From the NCBI GenBank assembly GCA_015075185.1, contig JABTUW010000006.1, forward strand, positions 124,001 to 188,000: 64,000 nt of DNA, given 5' to 3'. Each line of letters begins with the position of its first letter. The first letter of the stretch is position 1. The notes beneath the pieces were generated by a model that worked only from the letters and a program-made list of their open reading frames with translations, had not been told where the DNA came from and did no database searches. Below are positions 16,671 through 25,062 of the stretch, piece by piece. This DNA is from Anaerolineales bacterium. Lineage in GTDB: Bacteria > Chloroflexota > Anaerolineae > 4572-78 > J111. Position numbers and translations under genes: made by a program.

Positions 16671-17834
16671 TTAAGAAGAGAGGTTTCCGAGCATGATCAT
16701 TTCGTTGCTGGAATCGCCGCTGCTATGCGCCGGTTCAACAGAAATGCCCATTGCCTCGTAAGAGCCAATAGCCGTATCTGTAGCCACCTGCAATAACCCT
16801 AAGCCTGAGTTATCTACGGTGAATTCACCGGCCCGTCTTAATTGACCGTTTTGGACCAGCCAAAATTGATAGACCAGACCGGGTTGAAGGGGAGGCAGAC
16901 CCGATACAAGTAATACCGCTGTATCCTCGCCCGGATTGGCGATGAGCTGGCCGTGAGCCTGCGGAATCGTTTCCGTTCCGGCAAGTTTCATCGCCTGGAC
17001 ATCCGGCGAGGTAACTTCAGCCATCACCGCGCGTTGGGTTACAAGCTCCCGTCCCAGGTTGGCGTTCACGGCTTGAAGCTGCGCTACCTCGTTGTCGAGG
17101 GCGGCCAATTGTTCGCGCTGGGCGGTCAATTCCTGTTGCAGAGCCGCCACTAGTTTGGCTGAAACGGTACCCTCCCCTTGCGGCTGAGATACAGCCTGAT
17201 CAAGAGCAGCGATCTGCTCGGCCTGAGCAGCTAACTCCTGCTTGAGGGCGCTGTTTTCAGCCTGGAGTGGTTCAACAGTCTCATTCAACCTGGCTAAAGC
17301 AGCCCTCTGCGCCCCCACTTCATTTTTGAGCGCCGTGTTTTCTGCCTGCAACGGTTTTACTTGCTCAAGTAAGGTAGCCAGGGTTTCATTTTGCCGGGAA
17401 AGCTCGTGTTCAAAAGCCAGGTTTTGCTGTTGAACCTGGGACATTTGCCCATTCAGCAGAACGGCCCAACTCCCGGCCAGTAAGGCCAGCAGCAGGCTCA
17501 ACCCGGCCAGGGCCGGCATGGCCCAGTTCCGTTGAGGAGTTGGCCACAGCCGCTCCCAGAAACTGGGCTTACGAACCGCAGGGAATGGGGTGGGTTCGAG
17601 GCGAGTTTGGCGTTTCTCCGCGTGGATCCGATTCAGGACCGCCATCTTAACTTGCGGCGATGGCCTGGCCGGCCTGGCGGCGTAAGGCAAAGCCGAGGTA
17701 ATTTGACAGGCCTCAACCAGCCGTCCCTGAGCCGCCCTATTTACGGCTACATAAGCCTCAACCTGGGCCTTTTCGTCATCGCTAAGCGCACCCAGGGCGT
17801 AGAAAGGAAACAGTTCTTCAAGGTGCTCGTCCAT
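16671..17834 (-). CDS. RskA-type anti-sigma factor with long coiled coil
   Basis: 387 residues. The N-terminal ~70 residues resemble the anti-sigma (zinc-less ZAS-like) domain with FYALGALSDDE. One membrane helix lies near residues 107-127. A coiled coil of about 150 residues with repeated QAEN/LAAL heptads follows, and the C-terminal anti-sigma-K domain carries GLVYQFWLVQNG. RskA family proteins hold an ECF sigma factor at the membrane until regulated proteolysis frees it. The extended extracytoplasmic coiled coil is much longer than in mycobacterial RskA. It starts 2 bp after the sigma factor stop, so they are co-expressed. Confidence 0.88.
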   Translation of the reverse strand: MDEHLEELFPFYALGALSDDEKAQVEAYVAVNRAAQGRLVEACQITSALPYAARPARPSPQVKMAVLNRIHAEKRQTRLEPTPFPAVRKPSFWERLWPTPQRNWAMPALAGLSLLLALLAGSWAVLLNGQMSQVQQQNLAFEHELSRQNETLATLLEQVKPLQAENTALKNEVGAQRAALARLNETVEPLQAENSALKQELAAQAEQIAALDQAVSQPQGEGTVSAKLVAALQQELTAQREQLAALDNEVAQLQAVNANLGRELVTQRAVMAEVTSPDVQAMKLAGTETIPQAHGQLIANPGEDTAVLLVSGLPPLQPGLVYQFWLVQNGQLRRAGEFTVDNSGLGLLQVATDTAIGSYEAMGISVEPAHSSGDSSNEMIMLGNLSS

Positions 17835-17836
17835 AG

Positions 17837-18400
17837 TTACTCTTCAAATCCTTGCTCTTGCAAGGCCTCCCGCAGCTTTTGCAGCCCCAGGCGGGCCCGG
17901 GTATGGATTGTGCCCAGGGGGACGCCCAACGCCTCGGCAATTTCTTGCCGGGTCATACCCCCAAAAAAGGCCATTTCGACTACCTCCCGCTGGGCTTGAG
18001 GCAAGGCACTCAACGCCTGGCGCACCTGGACGTGTTTCATAGCCGTCCAGGCTGTTTCGGTCACATCTGCCTGGAGGTCAGGGTTGTTTTCAAGCTGCTG
18101 TTCTTCGTTACCATCAAAAATAGGCTGGGGCCGCGCCTTGCGCCGGCGCCACGTGTCAATAGATAGATTACGCGTAATTCCAAACAGCCAACCGGGAAAG
18201 GCCCCCTGCTGCTCGCAAAAAGAGGCGGCATTGCGCCACACTCGCCAAAAAGTTTCCTGGACCACCTCTTCGGCGCTGGGCCGATCGCCCAGCAGTTTAA
18301 GGGCCAGGCCCAGTACTGCCGGAGCGTACTGTTCGTAAAGCGTCTCGAGGGCAGCCGCATCCCCGTTGGCGACACGTTTCATCAGTTGTTCGTTATTCAA
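17837..18400 (-). CDS. ECF-type RNA polymerase sigma factor (SigK-like)
   Basis: 187 residues with sigma region 2 (YAPAVLGLALKLLG, AEEVVQETFWRVW) and region 4 (LPQAQREVVEMAFFGGMTRQEIAEALGVPLGTIHTR). It directs RNA polymerase to a small regulon. The anti-sigma partner follows after 2 bp. The start appears to be TTG at 18400, with AAGAGG upstream; no ATG is in range. Neighbourhood and partner type point to the SigK group. Confidence 0.92.
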   Translation of the reverse strand: MNNEQLMKRVANGDAAALETLYEQYAPAVLGLALKLLGDRPSAEEVVQETFWRVWRNAASFCEQQGAFPGWLFGITRNLSIDTWRRRKARPQPIFDGNEEQQLENNPDLQADVTETAWTAMKHVQVRQALSALPQAQREVVEMAFFGGMTRQEIAEALGVPLGTIHTRARLGLQKLREALQEQGFEE

Positions 18401-18629
18401 TTCTTTGTGCCTCTTAGTCCGGACTGAGCCAAGTTGTTGTCATTAAAATATTAGATGCAGGTCAGCGCTCAGTATACTAAAAGAATTTTGAAATTCAAAG
18501 TGAAACAGCCAGGACGAGAGGCGACTCAATAATTTGGTGATTACTCTCTTTAAAGATATACGGATGGCCCTGATTATTACATTTATGGAGTCATGACTTT
18601 GTTGAGATGGCTTGAGGGGAAGATAAAAA
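18401..18629. other. AT-rich intergenic region upstream of the sigma factor gene
   Basis: About 230 bp with no supported ORF. It should contain the promoter for the sigma factor operon. I see no repeat and no clear hexamers that I would defend. Confidence 0.4.
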
Positions 18630-19799
18630 CTATGGCAGCCAGGTGGGGCGATTGCCAGAGGCAATCAATTCTTGGGCACGCTCGGTCTGGGTGTCCAGCA
18701 GCCAAATGCTGGGCTGCCCGCCCAATTCTTTGAGAGAATAGCGCTGGTAGAGCAAATAGCGGCTGTCGGGCGACCATTCCAGCAGGCCGTGATTAATCTC
18801 GGTGTCATTCGTGAGATAACGCGCTTCGCTCCCATCGGGACGCATGAGCCAGATTTGTTTGCCCATCGCTGCCCCGGCCACTTTGCGGGTCAGTGCAATC
18901 CAGGCTCCATCCGGCGACCAGGCCGGCGAACCGTCTTCGACGTTGGCATTTGCGCCGCTCAAATTGGTCAACTGGCCGTTGCTGGGGTCGGCCCGCAGCA
19001 GGTGAACGGCAAAACCTTCTTCCTGCCGTTGAATATCACTGACCAGCAAGGCGTTCCCCTGCGGACTCCAGACCGCCAGGCTGCCCATTTGGCTGGGGAT
19101 CACCAAACTACGGCCATCGTTGACATTATATACATGGACACCCTGCTTATGAGGCGCCACATAACTCAACCAGTTGCTGTCGGGCGACCAACGCGCGCCG
19201 TAGCCCAACCATTGCCGGTCCTCTAATATTGGCTTCGACTCGCGGGTGACCGGGTCCAACCACCATAATTGCGGCGGATCAGGAGATGTGCTGAGTGCTG
19301 GTGTATTCCGCCGTTCGTAGACCAGGCGGCGGCCATCAGGCGAGGGGGCGGCGCCGCTGCACGACATTTCCGGGCAGGACAATAATGGATAAGCGCCGCT
19401 GCCATCGGTCGCCACCTCCCACAGGTCGCTGCCACCATCCTCGCGCAGGGCGGCATAGATAATCGTCATCCCATCGGCGGCAGGGGCATAATCCCACACA
19501 CCAAATTCTTCCTGGGTTAACCGGGTAGGCGGCCCACCTTTGGGGTTGATGACGAATAATTGATCAATTCCTTCTGCATCCGGGGCAATGTAAAGGATAC
19601 CGGGCCGGGGGGTGCGCAGTTGCCCTATAAGTGGGACGAGCGTGCGCCGCAGCGAACCTTCGCCAAGGATCAGGATCAGAACCAAGAGGACCAAGGCTAG
19701 AAATAAACGATAGACCGGTTTAAAAACAAACCGGCCAGACCGGCGAGCGGTAGGCTCGGCTGCTTCATTCGGAACGCGGGGAGTATCCGAGGTTTCCAT
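18630..19799 (-). CDS. Membrane-anchored TolB-like beta-propeller protein
   Basis: 389 residues: a basic cytoplasmic start, one membrane helix (about 31-48), then six or so PD40/TolB-type repeats recognisable from SPDGRRLVYE, SPDSNWLSYV, SPQGNALLVS, SPDGAWIALT and SPDSRYLLYQ. The domain is predicted outside the membrane. Such proteins act as binding scaffolds; no enzymatic residue is visible. It stands alone, transcribed toward the sigma/anti-sigma operon. Confidence 0.85.
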   Translation of the reverse strand: METSDTPRVPNEAAEPTARRSGRFVFKPVYRLFLALVLLVLILILGEGSLRRTLVPLIGQLRTPRPGILYIAPDAEGIDQLFVINPKGGPPTRLTQEEFGVWDYAPAADGMTIIYAALREDGGSDLWEVATDGSGAYPLLSCPEMSCSGAAPSPDGRRLVYERRNTPALSTSPDPPQLWWLDPVTRESKPILEDRQWLGYGARWSPDSNWLSYVAPHKQGVHVYNVNDGRSLVIPSQMGSLAVWSPQGNALLVSDIQRQEEGFAVHLLRADPSNGQLTNLSGANANVEDGSPAWSPDGAWIALTRKVAGAAMGKQIWLMRPDGSEARYLTNDTEINHGLLEWSPDSRYLLYQRYSLKELGGQPSIWLLDTQTERAQELIASGNRPTWLP

Positions 19800-19926
19800 A
19801 CAGAAGGCGATTATAGCCGGGAGTTAGTCGTTGTCAAAGCCTCCAAATGGGCAGTCTGCCGGGGCCTTCAAAACCTTTGTGCTGTCTCTGGACCATTTGA
19901 CAATTATACCTTTTGCTCTACAATTT

Positions 19927-19941
19927 TGAGAATAAGTCTCA
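19927..19941. promoter_or_regulatory. Fur-family box 1 (imperfect)
   Basis: TGAGAATAAGTCTCA is a 7-1-7 inverted repeat with one mismatch, the same sequence type as box 2. Confidence 0.55.
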
Positions 19942-19994
19942 TTAGTGAATTAATAGGGTGCTTGAGCGGTGCCTAAGAATTTTTACGGTTTAAT

Positions 19995-20009
19995 TGAGAA
20001 TAATTCTCA
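19995..20009. promoter_or_regulatory. Fur-family box 2 (perfect 7-1-7)
   Basis: TGAGAATAATTCTCA is a perfect 7-1-7 palindrome, close to the TGATAATNATTATCA consensus bound by Fur-family repressors. It lies 109 bp before the transporter's first gene, so metal-dependent repression is likely. Whether the metal is iron, zinc or manganese is open. Confidence 0.7.
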
Positions 20010-20066
20010 TTTATATGATTAGGGTGATCGTTAGACTTTTGGCACTGTTCATGATGTAATTTCAAG

Positions 20067-20092
20067 AGTGTCAAACGGTCCTTTGATACGCT
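20067..20092. promoter_or_regulatory. Dispersed palindrome AGTGTCAAA-N6-TTTGATACG, copy 1
   Basis: The half-sites AGTGTCAAA (20067-20075) and TTTGATACG (20082-20090) are separated by CGGTCC. It ends 25 bp before the substrate-binding protein gene. Two better copies lie at 49571 and 62456. Confidence 0.5.
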
Positions 20093-20117
20093 GAATATTT
20101 CTGTTTAAGGGGGTAGA

Positions 20118-21062
20118 ATGAAATCGCTAAAAATAGTTTTGATACATACCTTTCTCCTGTCGGCGCTGGTAGTGTTGGCGGGGTGCGGCGGCAGCCAAGC
20201 GGATAAAGCGGCGGCCTCCTCGACGAGTGAGAGAATCAAAGTAGTCGCCACGTTTAGCATTTTGGGGGATTTAGTGCAAAATGTTGGAGGCGATAAAATT
20301 GAGCTGTACACCCTGGTTGGGCCGGGCAGCGACACACACACCTTTGAACCCAGCCCAAGCGACAGCGTGGCCCTGGTCGAGGCGAAGCTGATTTTTGAGA
20401 ACGGCCTTGGGCTTGAAACTTGGCTGGATAAGCTTTACACTGCTTCCGGCTCCCAGGCCAAGCGAGTGGCTGTGACTGAGGCTCTTAAACCTATAGCCAT
20501 GAGCAAAGAAGGTCACGAAGCGGATGGTGAGTTTGACCCGCACGTCTGGCATGATGTGGCCAACATGATCCAGGAGGTTGAAGTTATCCGCGATGCCCTG
20601 ATCGCAGTGGACCCGGCCAGCGCCAAAACCTACCAGGCCAATGCCGAGGCTTACCTGAGCCAGTTGAAAGAACTTGAGGCATGGGTGATCGTGGAAGTTG
20701 AAAAATTGCCCGAAGCGCGGCGCAAACTGGTTACGTCGCACGACACATTTGGTTACTTTGCCCGCCGTTATGGTTTTGACGTAGTGGGCAGCGGCCTGGG
20801 TTCGACTACGGAGGCAAGCGACCCCTCTGCCGCCCAATTGGTCAGCCTGGTTGAAGAAATCAAAGGGGCTAGAGTCCCGGTTGTCTTTGTCGAAAATGTT
20901 TCCAATTCCAGGTTGATGGAGCAGATCGCAGCCGAGGCCGGGGTAACTCTTGGCCCAGCTTTATACACCGACGCTCTCACCGACCCGGGCGGCGATGGGG
21001 ATACCTACGTCAAGATGATGCGTCACAATGTCACTATCCTGGTGACGGCATTGAGTCAGTAA
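20118..21062 (+). CDS. Metal ABC transporter substrate-binding lipoprotein (ZnuA/MntC family)
   Basis: 314 residues. A lipoprotein signal with lipobox LAGC places it on the outer face of the membrane. Cluster A-1 metal-binding residues are visible in DTHTFEPSPSD, DPHVWHD and SHDTFGYFARRYG, with a further acidic ligand expected near the C-terminus. A short loop replaces the long His-rich loop of ZnuA, so zinc is not assured. It is the first gene of a three-gene transporter under Fur-type boxes. GGGGTAG precedes the ATG. Confidence 0.93.
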   Translation: MKSLKIVLIHTFLLSALVVLAGCGGSQADKAAASSTSERIKVVATFSILGDLVQNVGGDKIELYTLVGPGSDTHTFEPSPSDSVALVEAKLIFENGLGLETWLDKLYTASGSQAKRVAVTEALKPIAMSKEGHEADGEFDPHVWHDVANMIQEVEVIRDALIAVDPASAKTYQANAEAYLSQLKELEAWVIVEVEKLPEARRKLVTSHDTFGYFARRYGFDVVGSGLGSTTEASDPSAAQLVSLVEEIKGARVPVVFVENVSNSRLMEQIAAEAGVTLGPALYTDALTDPGGDGDTYVKMMRHNVTILVTALSQ

Positions 21063-21065
21063 TTG

Positions 21066-21106
21066 ATACAGACCCTAAAGGTCTTTAAGACCTTGAGGGT
21101 CTGTAT
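21066..21106 (+). promoter_or_regulatory. Long hairpin between the binding-protein and ATPase genes
   Basis: Arms 21066-21085 and 21087-21106 pair over 20 bp with one mismatch and a single-base loop. The right arm contains the ATG at 21105 and its GAGGG ribosome site. It could lower ATPase expression relative to the binding protein, or mark an RNA processing point. Confidence 0.6.
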
Positions 21107-21893
21107 GGGACAAATTATTGTGAGCCAACCACGTTTTCCCTATAATCGTCAGGGGTTTGCCGAGCCGGTCCCCGGTGCGCCCGCCCTGGAGGCTATCAAT
21201 GTTCGTGCCGGTTATCCCGACAACAATAGTGCAGCCCTGCGGGGGGTTAGTTTGCGCGTGCCGGTTGGAACGAAGGTGGCCTTGGTGGGGCCAAATGGTG
21301 CCGGCAAATCAACGCTGCTTAAAGCGGCGGCAGGATTGCTGCCGCTGGAAGGGGGTGAGTTGCGCCTCTCCGGCTGGCCGGTGGGGGTATGCCGTCAGCG
21401 AGTTGCCTATCTGCCTCAGCGCAGCGAGATAGACTGGCGTTTTCCCATTAATGTTCACCAACTGGTGCTGACCGGGCGCTATATTCACCTGGGCTGGTTA
21501 AAACGCCCCAATGCCCACGATAACCATCTGGTTGAGCGGGTTTTGGCCCGCTTGGGACTGAACCATCTGGCAGAACGGCAGATTGATCAACTTTCGGGCG
21601 GCCAACAGCAGCGGGCACTGCTGGCCCGGGCGTTGGTACAAGAGGCCGACCTGCTTCTGCTCGACGAACCCCTGAATGCAGTAGACACCGAAACCCGCAC
21701 AGTTATCACCGAGGTGCTGGCCGAACTCCAGCAGCAGGGCAAAACGGTGCTCGTTGCCACGCACGACTTGGGGCGGCTGGAGACGGACTTCGACGGTGCA
21801 CTCTATCTGAATGAGGGCCGGGAAGTCCCTGCACCGCCAGGGGCCTTTGTCGGCTTGCGAGTAGGCCAGGAGGCGGCATGGGAAGCTGGCTGA
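21105..21893 (+). CDS. Metal ABC transporter ATP-binding protein (ZnuC/MntB family)
   Basis: 262 residues with all ABC motifs: Walker A GPNGAGKST, Q-loop YLPQR, signature LSGGQQQR, Walker B LLLLDEP and H-loop ATHD. It energises uptake by the neighbouring binding protein and permease. ATG 21105 and GTG 21120 are both possible starts; the first sits inside the hairpin. The gene overlaps the permease gene by 16 bp. Confidence 0.93.
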   Translation: MGQIIVSQPRFPYNRQGFAEPVPGAPALEAINVRAGYPDNNSAALRGVSLRVPVGTKVALVGPNGAGKSTLLKAAAGLLPLEGGELRLSGWPVGVCRQRVAYLPQRSEIDWRFPINVHQLVLTGRYIHLGWLKRPNAHDNHLVERVLARLGLNHLAERQIDQLSGGQQQRALLARALVQEADLLLLDEPLNAVDTETRTVITEVLAELQQQGKTVLVATHDLGRLETDFDGALYLNEGREVPAPPGAFVGLRVGQEAAWEAG

Positions 21894-22708
21894 TTGACCC
21901 CTTGGAATATGCCTTTATGCGCTCAGGGATGCTGGCAGCGTTGCTGGTAGGCTTGACTTGTGCCACACTGGGCGTGTATGTGGTGCTGCGGCAGATGGCT
22001 TTTATCGGTGATGCCCTGGCGCATACGGTATTACCCGGCCTGGTGGTGGCCTATCTCAACAGTTGGAACCTGTTTGGCGGCGCAGTGGTGGCCGGGCTGC
22101 TCACCGCGCTGGGGATTGGCTGGCTCTCCCGCCGGCGAGAAGTCCGCGAAGATACGGCCATTGGTATCCTTTTTACCGGGATGTTTGCCCTGGGCATTTT
22201 GCTCATCAGCACGGTCCGTTCCTTTCGCGACCTTTCGCATATCCTCTTTGGCGATATTCTCGGCGTGACCTCCACCGACCTGGGCTTGATTGCCGGAGTG
22301 GCCCTGCTGGTCCTGCTGGTCCTGATTCTTTTTCACAAAGAACTGGAACTGACCTCGTTTGATCCCATCCATGCCCAGGTGATTGGTCTGCGCGTCGATG
22401 TGGTGCGCTACGGGCTGCTGATGCTGCTGGCCTTGACGGTAGTCGTTGGCATTCAGGCCGTAGGGGTGGTGCTGACGAATGCTCTCCTCATTACCCCGGC
22501 CGCCACGGCGGCTCTCCTCACCCACCGGCTGCCCCGCATGATGGTCATTGCCACGCTTGTGGCGATGGTTTCGGGCCTGGTTGGGCTGTATGCTTCTTAT
22601 TATTTCAGCGTCTCCTCCGGCGCGGCGATTGTCTTAACCTGTACTGCTTGTTTTGGACTGGCCTGGCTGGGGCAAGTTCTCCGCCAGCGGTTGACGGGTA
22701 ACTACTGA
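21878..22708 (+). CDS. Metal ABC transporter permease (ZnuB/MntC family)
   Basis: 276 residues with eight or so membrane segments and the family's conserved elements, including GVYVVLRQMAFIGDALAHTVLPG near the N-terminus and VVGIQAVGVVLTNALLITPAATA in the coupling region. It forms the membrane channel of the transporter. It overlaps the ATPase gene, completing an SBP-ATPase-permease operon. Confidence 0.93.
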   Translation: MGSWLIDPLEYAFMRSGMLAALLVGLTCATLGVYVVLRQMAFIGDALAHTVLPGLVVAYLNSWNLFGGAVVAGLLTALGIGWLSRRREVREDTAIGILFTGMFALGILLISTVRSFRDLSHILFGDILGVTSTDLGLIAGVALLVLLVLILFHKELELTSFDPIHAQVIGLRVDVVRYGLLMLLALTVVVGIQAVGVVLTNALLITPAATAALLTHRLPRMMVIATLVAMVSGLVGLYASYYFSVSSGAAIVLTCTACFGLAWLGQVLRQRLTGNY

Positions 22709-22798
22709 GTTGTACCTCCTCAATCTTGATTCTACTTGCACTATCTTTGACATCACTGTTAAAAAGTAGATAATTTGGGTCGGGGAATTTGAAAACCA

Positions 22799-23254
22799 AT
22801 GCTGCATCATACAATCCTGACGGGGCGGATCAAAAAGCTATTCTACGGCTGGCTTATTTTCTGTGTGGGCGGGGTTAGTTCGCTGGCTTACTTTGATGGT
22901 TTTGCGCCCGGGCACGAGCATGGACAGCATCCTTATCACTTGAGTATTTTTGATGAGGCAGCCCATGCCCACAATCCTCTGCCGCCCCTGCATGAGGACC
23001 TGACCGAACAGATGCGCTTCTGGCTGGCCAGCCGGCTCAATCCCCAAGCCGATTTTTTTGTTGCCGCCCAAAATCTGGGGGTGGGTTTCTCCCGGTTTTT
23101 TGCCTCAGGTTTGGGTGATGGTTATATTTTGACCGCAGCTTACCTCAAGATTTTTGGCCTCCCCTCCCTCTTTGGCTCAGTTGAGCGGATTGCCTTTAAG
23201 GGACGCTCGGCTTGGCCAATACCTCTCGATAAACCCCCCATTTTCCTCGGTTAG
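22799..23254 (+). CDS. Small His-rich membrane protein of unknown function
   Basis: 151 residues. One hydrophobic segment near the N-terminus (YGWLIFCVGGVSSLAYF) is followed by a His-rich stretch (GHEHGQHPYH, HAHNPLPPLHED), then a soluble part with a weaker hydrophobic segment. I do not recognise a family. Its place between a metal ABC transporter and the copper genes, with about a dozen His residues in one stretch, suggests metal binding; that is an inference. Confidence 0.6.
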   Translation: MLHHTILTGRIKKLFYGWLIFCVGGVSSLAYFDGFAPGHEHGQHPYHLSIFDEAAHAHNPLPPLHEDLTEQMRFWLASRLNPQADFFVAAQNLGVGFSRFFASGLGDGYILTAAYLKIFGLPSLFGSVERIAFKGRSAWPIPLDKPPIFLG

Positions 23255-23415
23255 CCTGACCTTCAAATAATCCTGTAAAAACCTACCCGAAAATTCGGGC
23301 TTAAACCTGTTTGGTTTCAAGAACGCAACGAATTTTCGGATAGCCGTCAGGTTGCTACTGCTTTTCAGCCTTAGACCTCTTTACGATTGTAAACAGTATG
23401 CCGAAGGAGTGAATC

Positions 23416-24036
23416 ATGGCTCTTCCGAAAGGCGCAAACCTTGGTTGGCTGATTCTTTTGCTGGGGTTGGCTGTCGTCGGCGGGGGCTGCCAAACTTTTG
23501 CCTCAGCCTACGAATACAAAGGATCCGTGCTGGAGCCGGCTGCCCCCCTGCCTGATTTTGAACTCAGGGCTGCCACCGGCCAACCCTTTCGCCTGAGCCA
23601 GGTTAAAGGCGACATCGCCCTGGTGTATTTTGGCTATACCTTTTGTCCCGATGTTTGCCCCTTGACCATGGCGGATGTCAGGCAGGCGTTAAACGGGCTT
23701 GCGCAGGGCCGCGAGCGGGTGCATGTCATCTTTATCTCGGTTGACCCGGAGCGCGACACCCCCCCGGTTCTGGGGCGCTACCTGAAGGCTTTCGACCCTA
23801 GTTTTATCGGCCTGACCGATGATTTTGAGAAAGTCAAAGAGGTTATGAAACCCTACGGGGCTTTTGCCGAAAAAGAAACGGTGACCGGCTCTACGGCCGG
23901 TTACCTGGTCAACCACAGCGCCCGTTTATATCTGGTCACCCCTGACCAAAAATTGCTCTTAATGTATCCTTTTGGCTTTAAGGCTGAAGACCTGCGGAGC
24001 GACTTAGCCTATCTGTTAAGCCAGGAAAATTCATGA
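23416..24036 (+). CDS. SCO1/SenC copper chaperone lipoprotein
   Basis: 206 residues. A lipobox (VVGGGC, Cys25) anchors it outside. The thioredoxin-fold domain carries the copper ligands C77-PDV-C81 and H167 (VNHSARLYL). SCO proteins load copper into the CuA centre of cytochrome c oxidase. It heads a group of three copper genes on the same strand. The GTGAATC region before the ATG contains GAAGGAG. Confidence 0.94.
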   Translation: MALPKGANLGWLILLLGLAVVGGGCQTFASAYEYKGSVLEPAAPLPDFELRAATGQPFRLSQVKGDIALVYFGYTFCPDVCPLTMADVRQALNGLAQGRERVHVIFISVDPERDTPPVLGRYLKAFDPSFIGLTDDFEKVKEVMKPYGAFAEKETVTGSTAGYLVNHSARLYLVTPDQKLLLMYPFGFKAEDLRSDLAYLLSQENS

Positions 24037-24060
24037 AGTCAACTGAGGAATAGTACTAAC

Positions 24061-24576
24061 ATGAAGAACTTTATCTATTTGACGGTTATTTTTATTTTTT
24101 CGGTGATGGCGGCTCAATGCAGCCCGGTGGCTGCCCCATCCCAGGCCCAGGCTGTTATAGTCAGCGATATTTTTGCCAGGGTTACGACCGAGAATGGGGC
24201 AGTCTATATGACTTTAAAAAACGACGGCCAAAGTGATGACATCCTGGTTGGAGCTAAAACCGATGCCGCCAAGACCGTTGAATTGCACGAAACCAAAATG
24301 GACGAGAATGACGTGATGCGGATGCAGCCGGTTCCTAATATTCCCATACCGGCCGGCGGCTCGGTGACCCTCCAGCCAGGCGGCTTGCACGTGATGCTGA
24401 TTGACATGCAAAAAGAACTGGCCCCGGGCGACAAAATCAGCCTGACCCTGACCTTCGAGAAGGCCGGGCCGATGACGGTTGAAGCGGAGGTGCGGGAAGG
24501 TACTTCGATGGGCCAGATGGATCATGGAGGGAGCGAAGAACACGGCGAGCACGATCATGGGGCTGAACACAACTAA
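24061..24576 (+). CDS. PCuAC periplasmic/extracytoplasmic copper chaperone
   Basis: 171 residues with a lipoprotein-like signal (MAAQC). The copper motif is H-x3-M ... M-x21-HxM (ELHETKM, MRMQPV, LHVMLID). A second potential copper site is the His/Met-rich tail (MDHGGSEEHGEHDHGAEHN). PCuAC works with SCO1 to deliver Cu(I) to oxidase CuA. It follows the SCO1 gene by 24 bp. Confidence 0.93.
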   Translation: MKNFIYLTVIFIFSVMAAQCSPVAAPSQAQAVIVSDIFARVTTENGAVYMTLKNDGQSDDILVGAKTDAAKTVELHETKMDENDVMRMQPVPNIPIPAGGSVTLQPGGLHVMLIDMQKELAPGDKISLTLTFEKAGPMTVEAEVREGTSMGQMDHGGSEEHGEHDHGAEHN

Positions 24577-24621
24577 CCGCTGCGATGGGAGTCGGCTAAG
24601 CTGGGTGGGGGGTGACACCCT

Positions 24622-25005
24622 ATGAACAGAGTCCGGCTGTTGAAGATAATTCTGGTTTTACTGCTGTTGGGTCTGCTGGGCTGGTTTGCCGCCGGACAGT
24701 ACGAATCGGCGCGCCGAGTTGTCTACGTCATTCCACCGGGCGTGGGATCAGGACAAGTTACCCTTGATGTGCCGGACGAAATCGTTTTGACCCTGGGGGT
24801 GAAGGACACTATCGTGATTGAAAACCGGGACAATGTTGTTCACACCTTTGGCCCGTTTGTGGTTGCGCCCCGGACTACCCTGACCCAACGTTTCTATCAC
24901 GCGGTGAACTACGAGGGCGTTTGCACCTTCCACCGGGAACGACAAATGAAATTGGTGGTTAATCCGGCCCCCTGGCAGCTCCACTTTTTTTACACAGAGG
25001 ATTAA
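24622..25005 (+). CDS. Membrane-anchored cupredoxin-like protein
   Basis: 127 residues: an N-terminal membrane helix (about 5-24), then a small beta domain. A complete type-1 copper site can be read as H74 (VVHTFGPF), C101, H104 and M109 in the order C-x2-H-x4-M (CTFHRERQM). Blue copper proteins of this size carry single electrons. Its place behind SCO1 and PCuAC suggests an electron donor to, or a copper relay for, a terminal oxidase, although no oxidase gene is in this window. Confidence 0.8.
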   Translation: MNRVRLLKIILVLLLLGLLGWFAAGQYESARRVVYVIPPGVGSGQVTLDVPDEIVLTLGVKDTIVIENRDNVVHTFGPFVVAPRTTLTQRFYHAVNYEGVCTFHRERQMKLVVNPAPWQLHFFYTED

Positions 25006-25020
25006 CCTGGTATAGGACTA

Positions 25021-25047
25021 CCTGGGAGCGGCCAAGCCGCCCCCAGG
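25021..25047. terminator. GC-rich hairpin between convergent genes
   Basis: CCTGGGAGCGGC pairs with GCCGCCCCCAGG across a 3-nt loop, with one mismatch. It lies between the convergent cupredoxin and dehydrogenase genes. No T-run follows on either strand, so termination is only probable. Confidence 0.5.
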
Positions 25048-25062
25048 CGTAATCAGCGGAGT

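Larger units (their letters stand above)
19800..20117. other. Regulatory intergenic region upstream of the metal ABC transporter
   Basis: 318 bp without a gene. It contains two Fur-type boxes (19927-19941 and 19995-20009) and one copy of the dispersed AGTGTCAAA palindrome (20067-20092), each listed separately. Confidence 0.7.
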
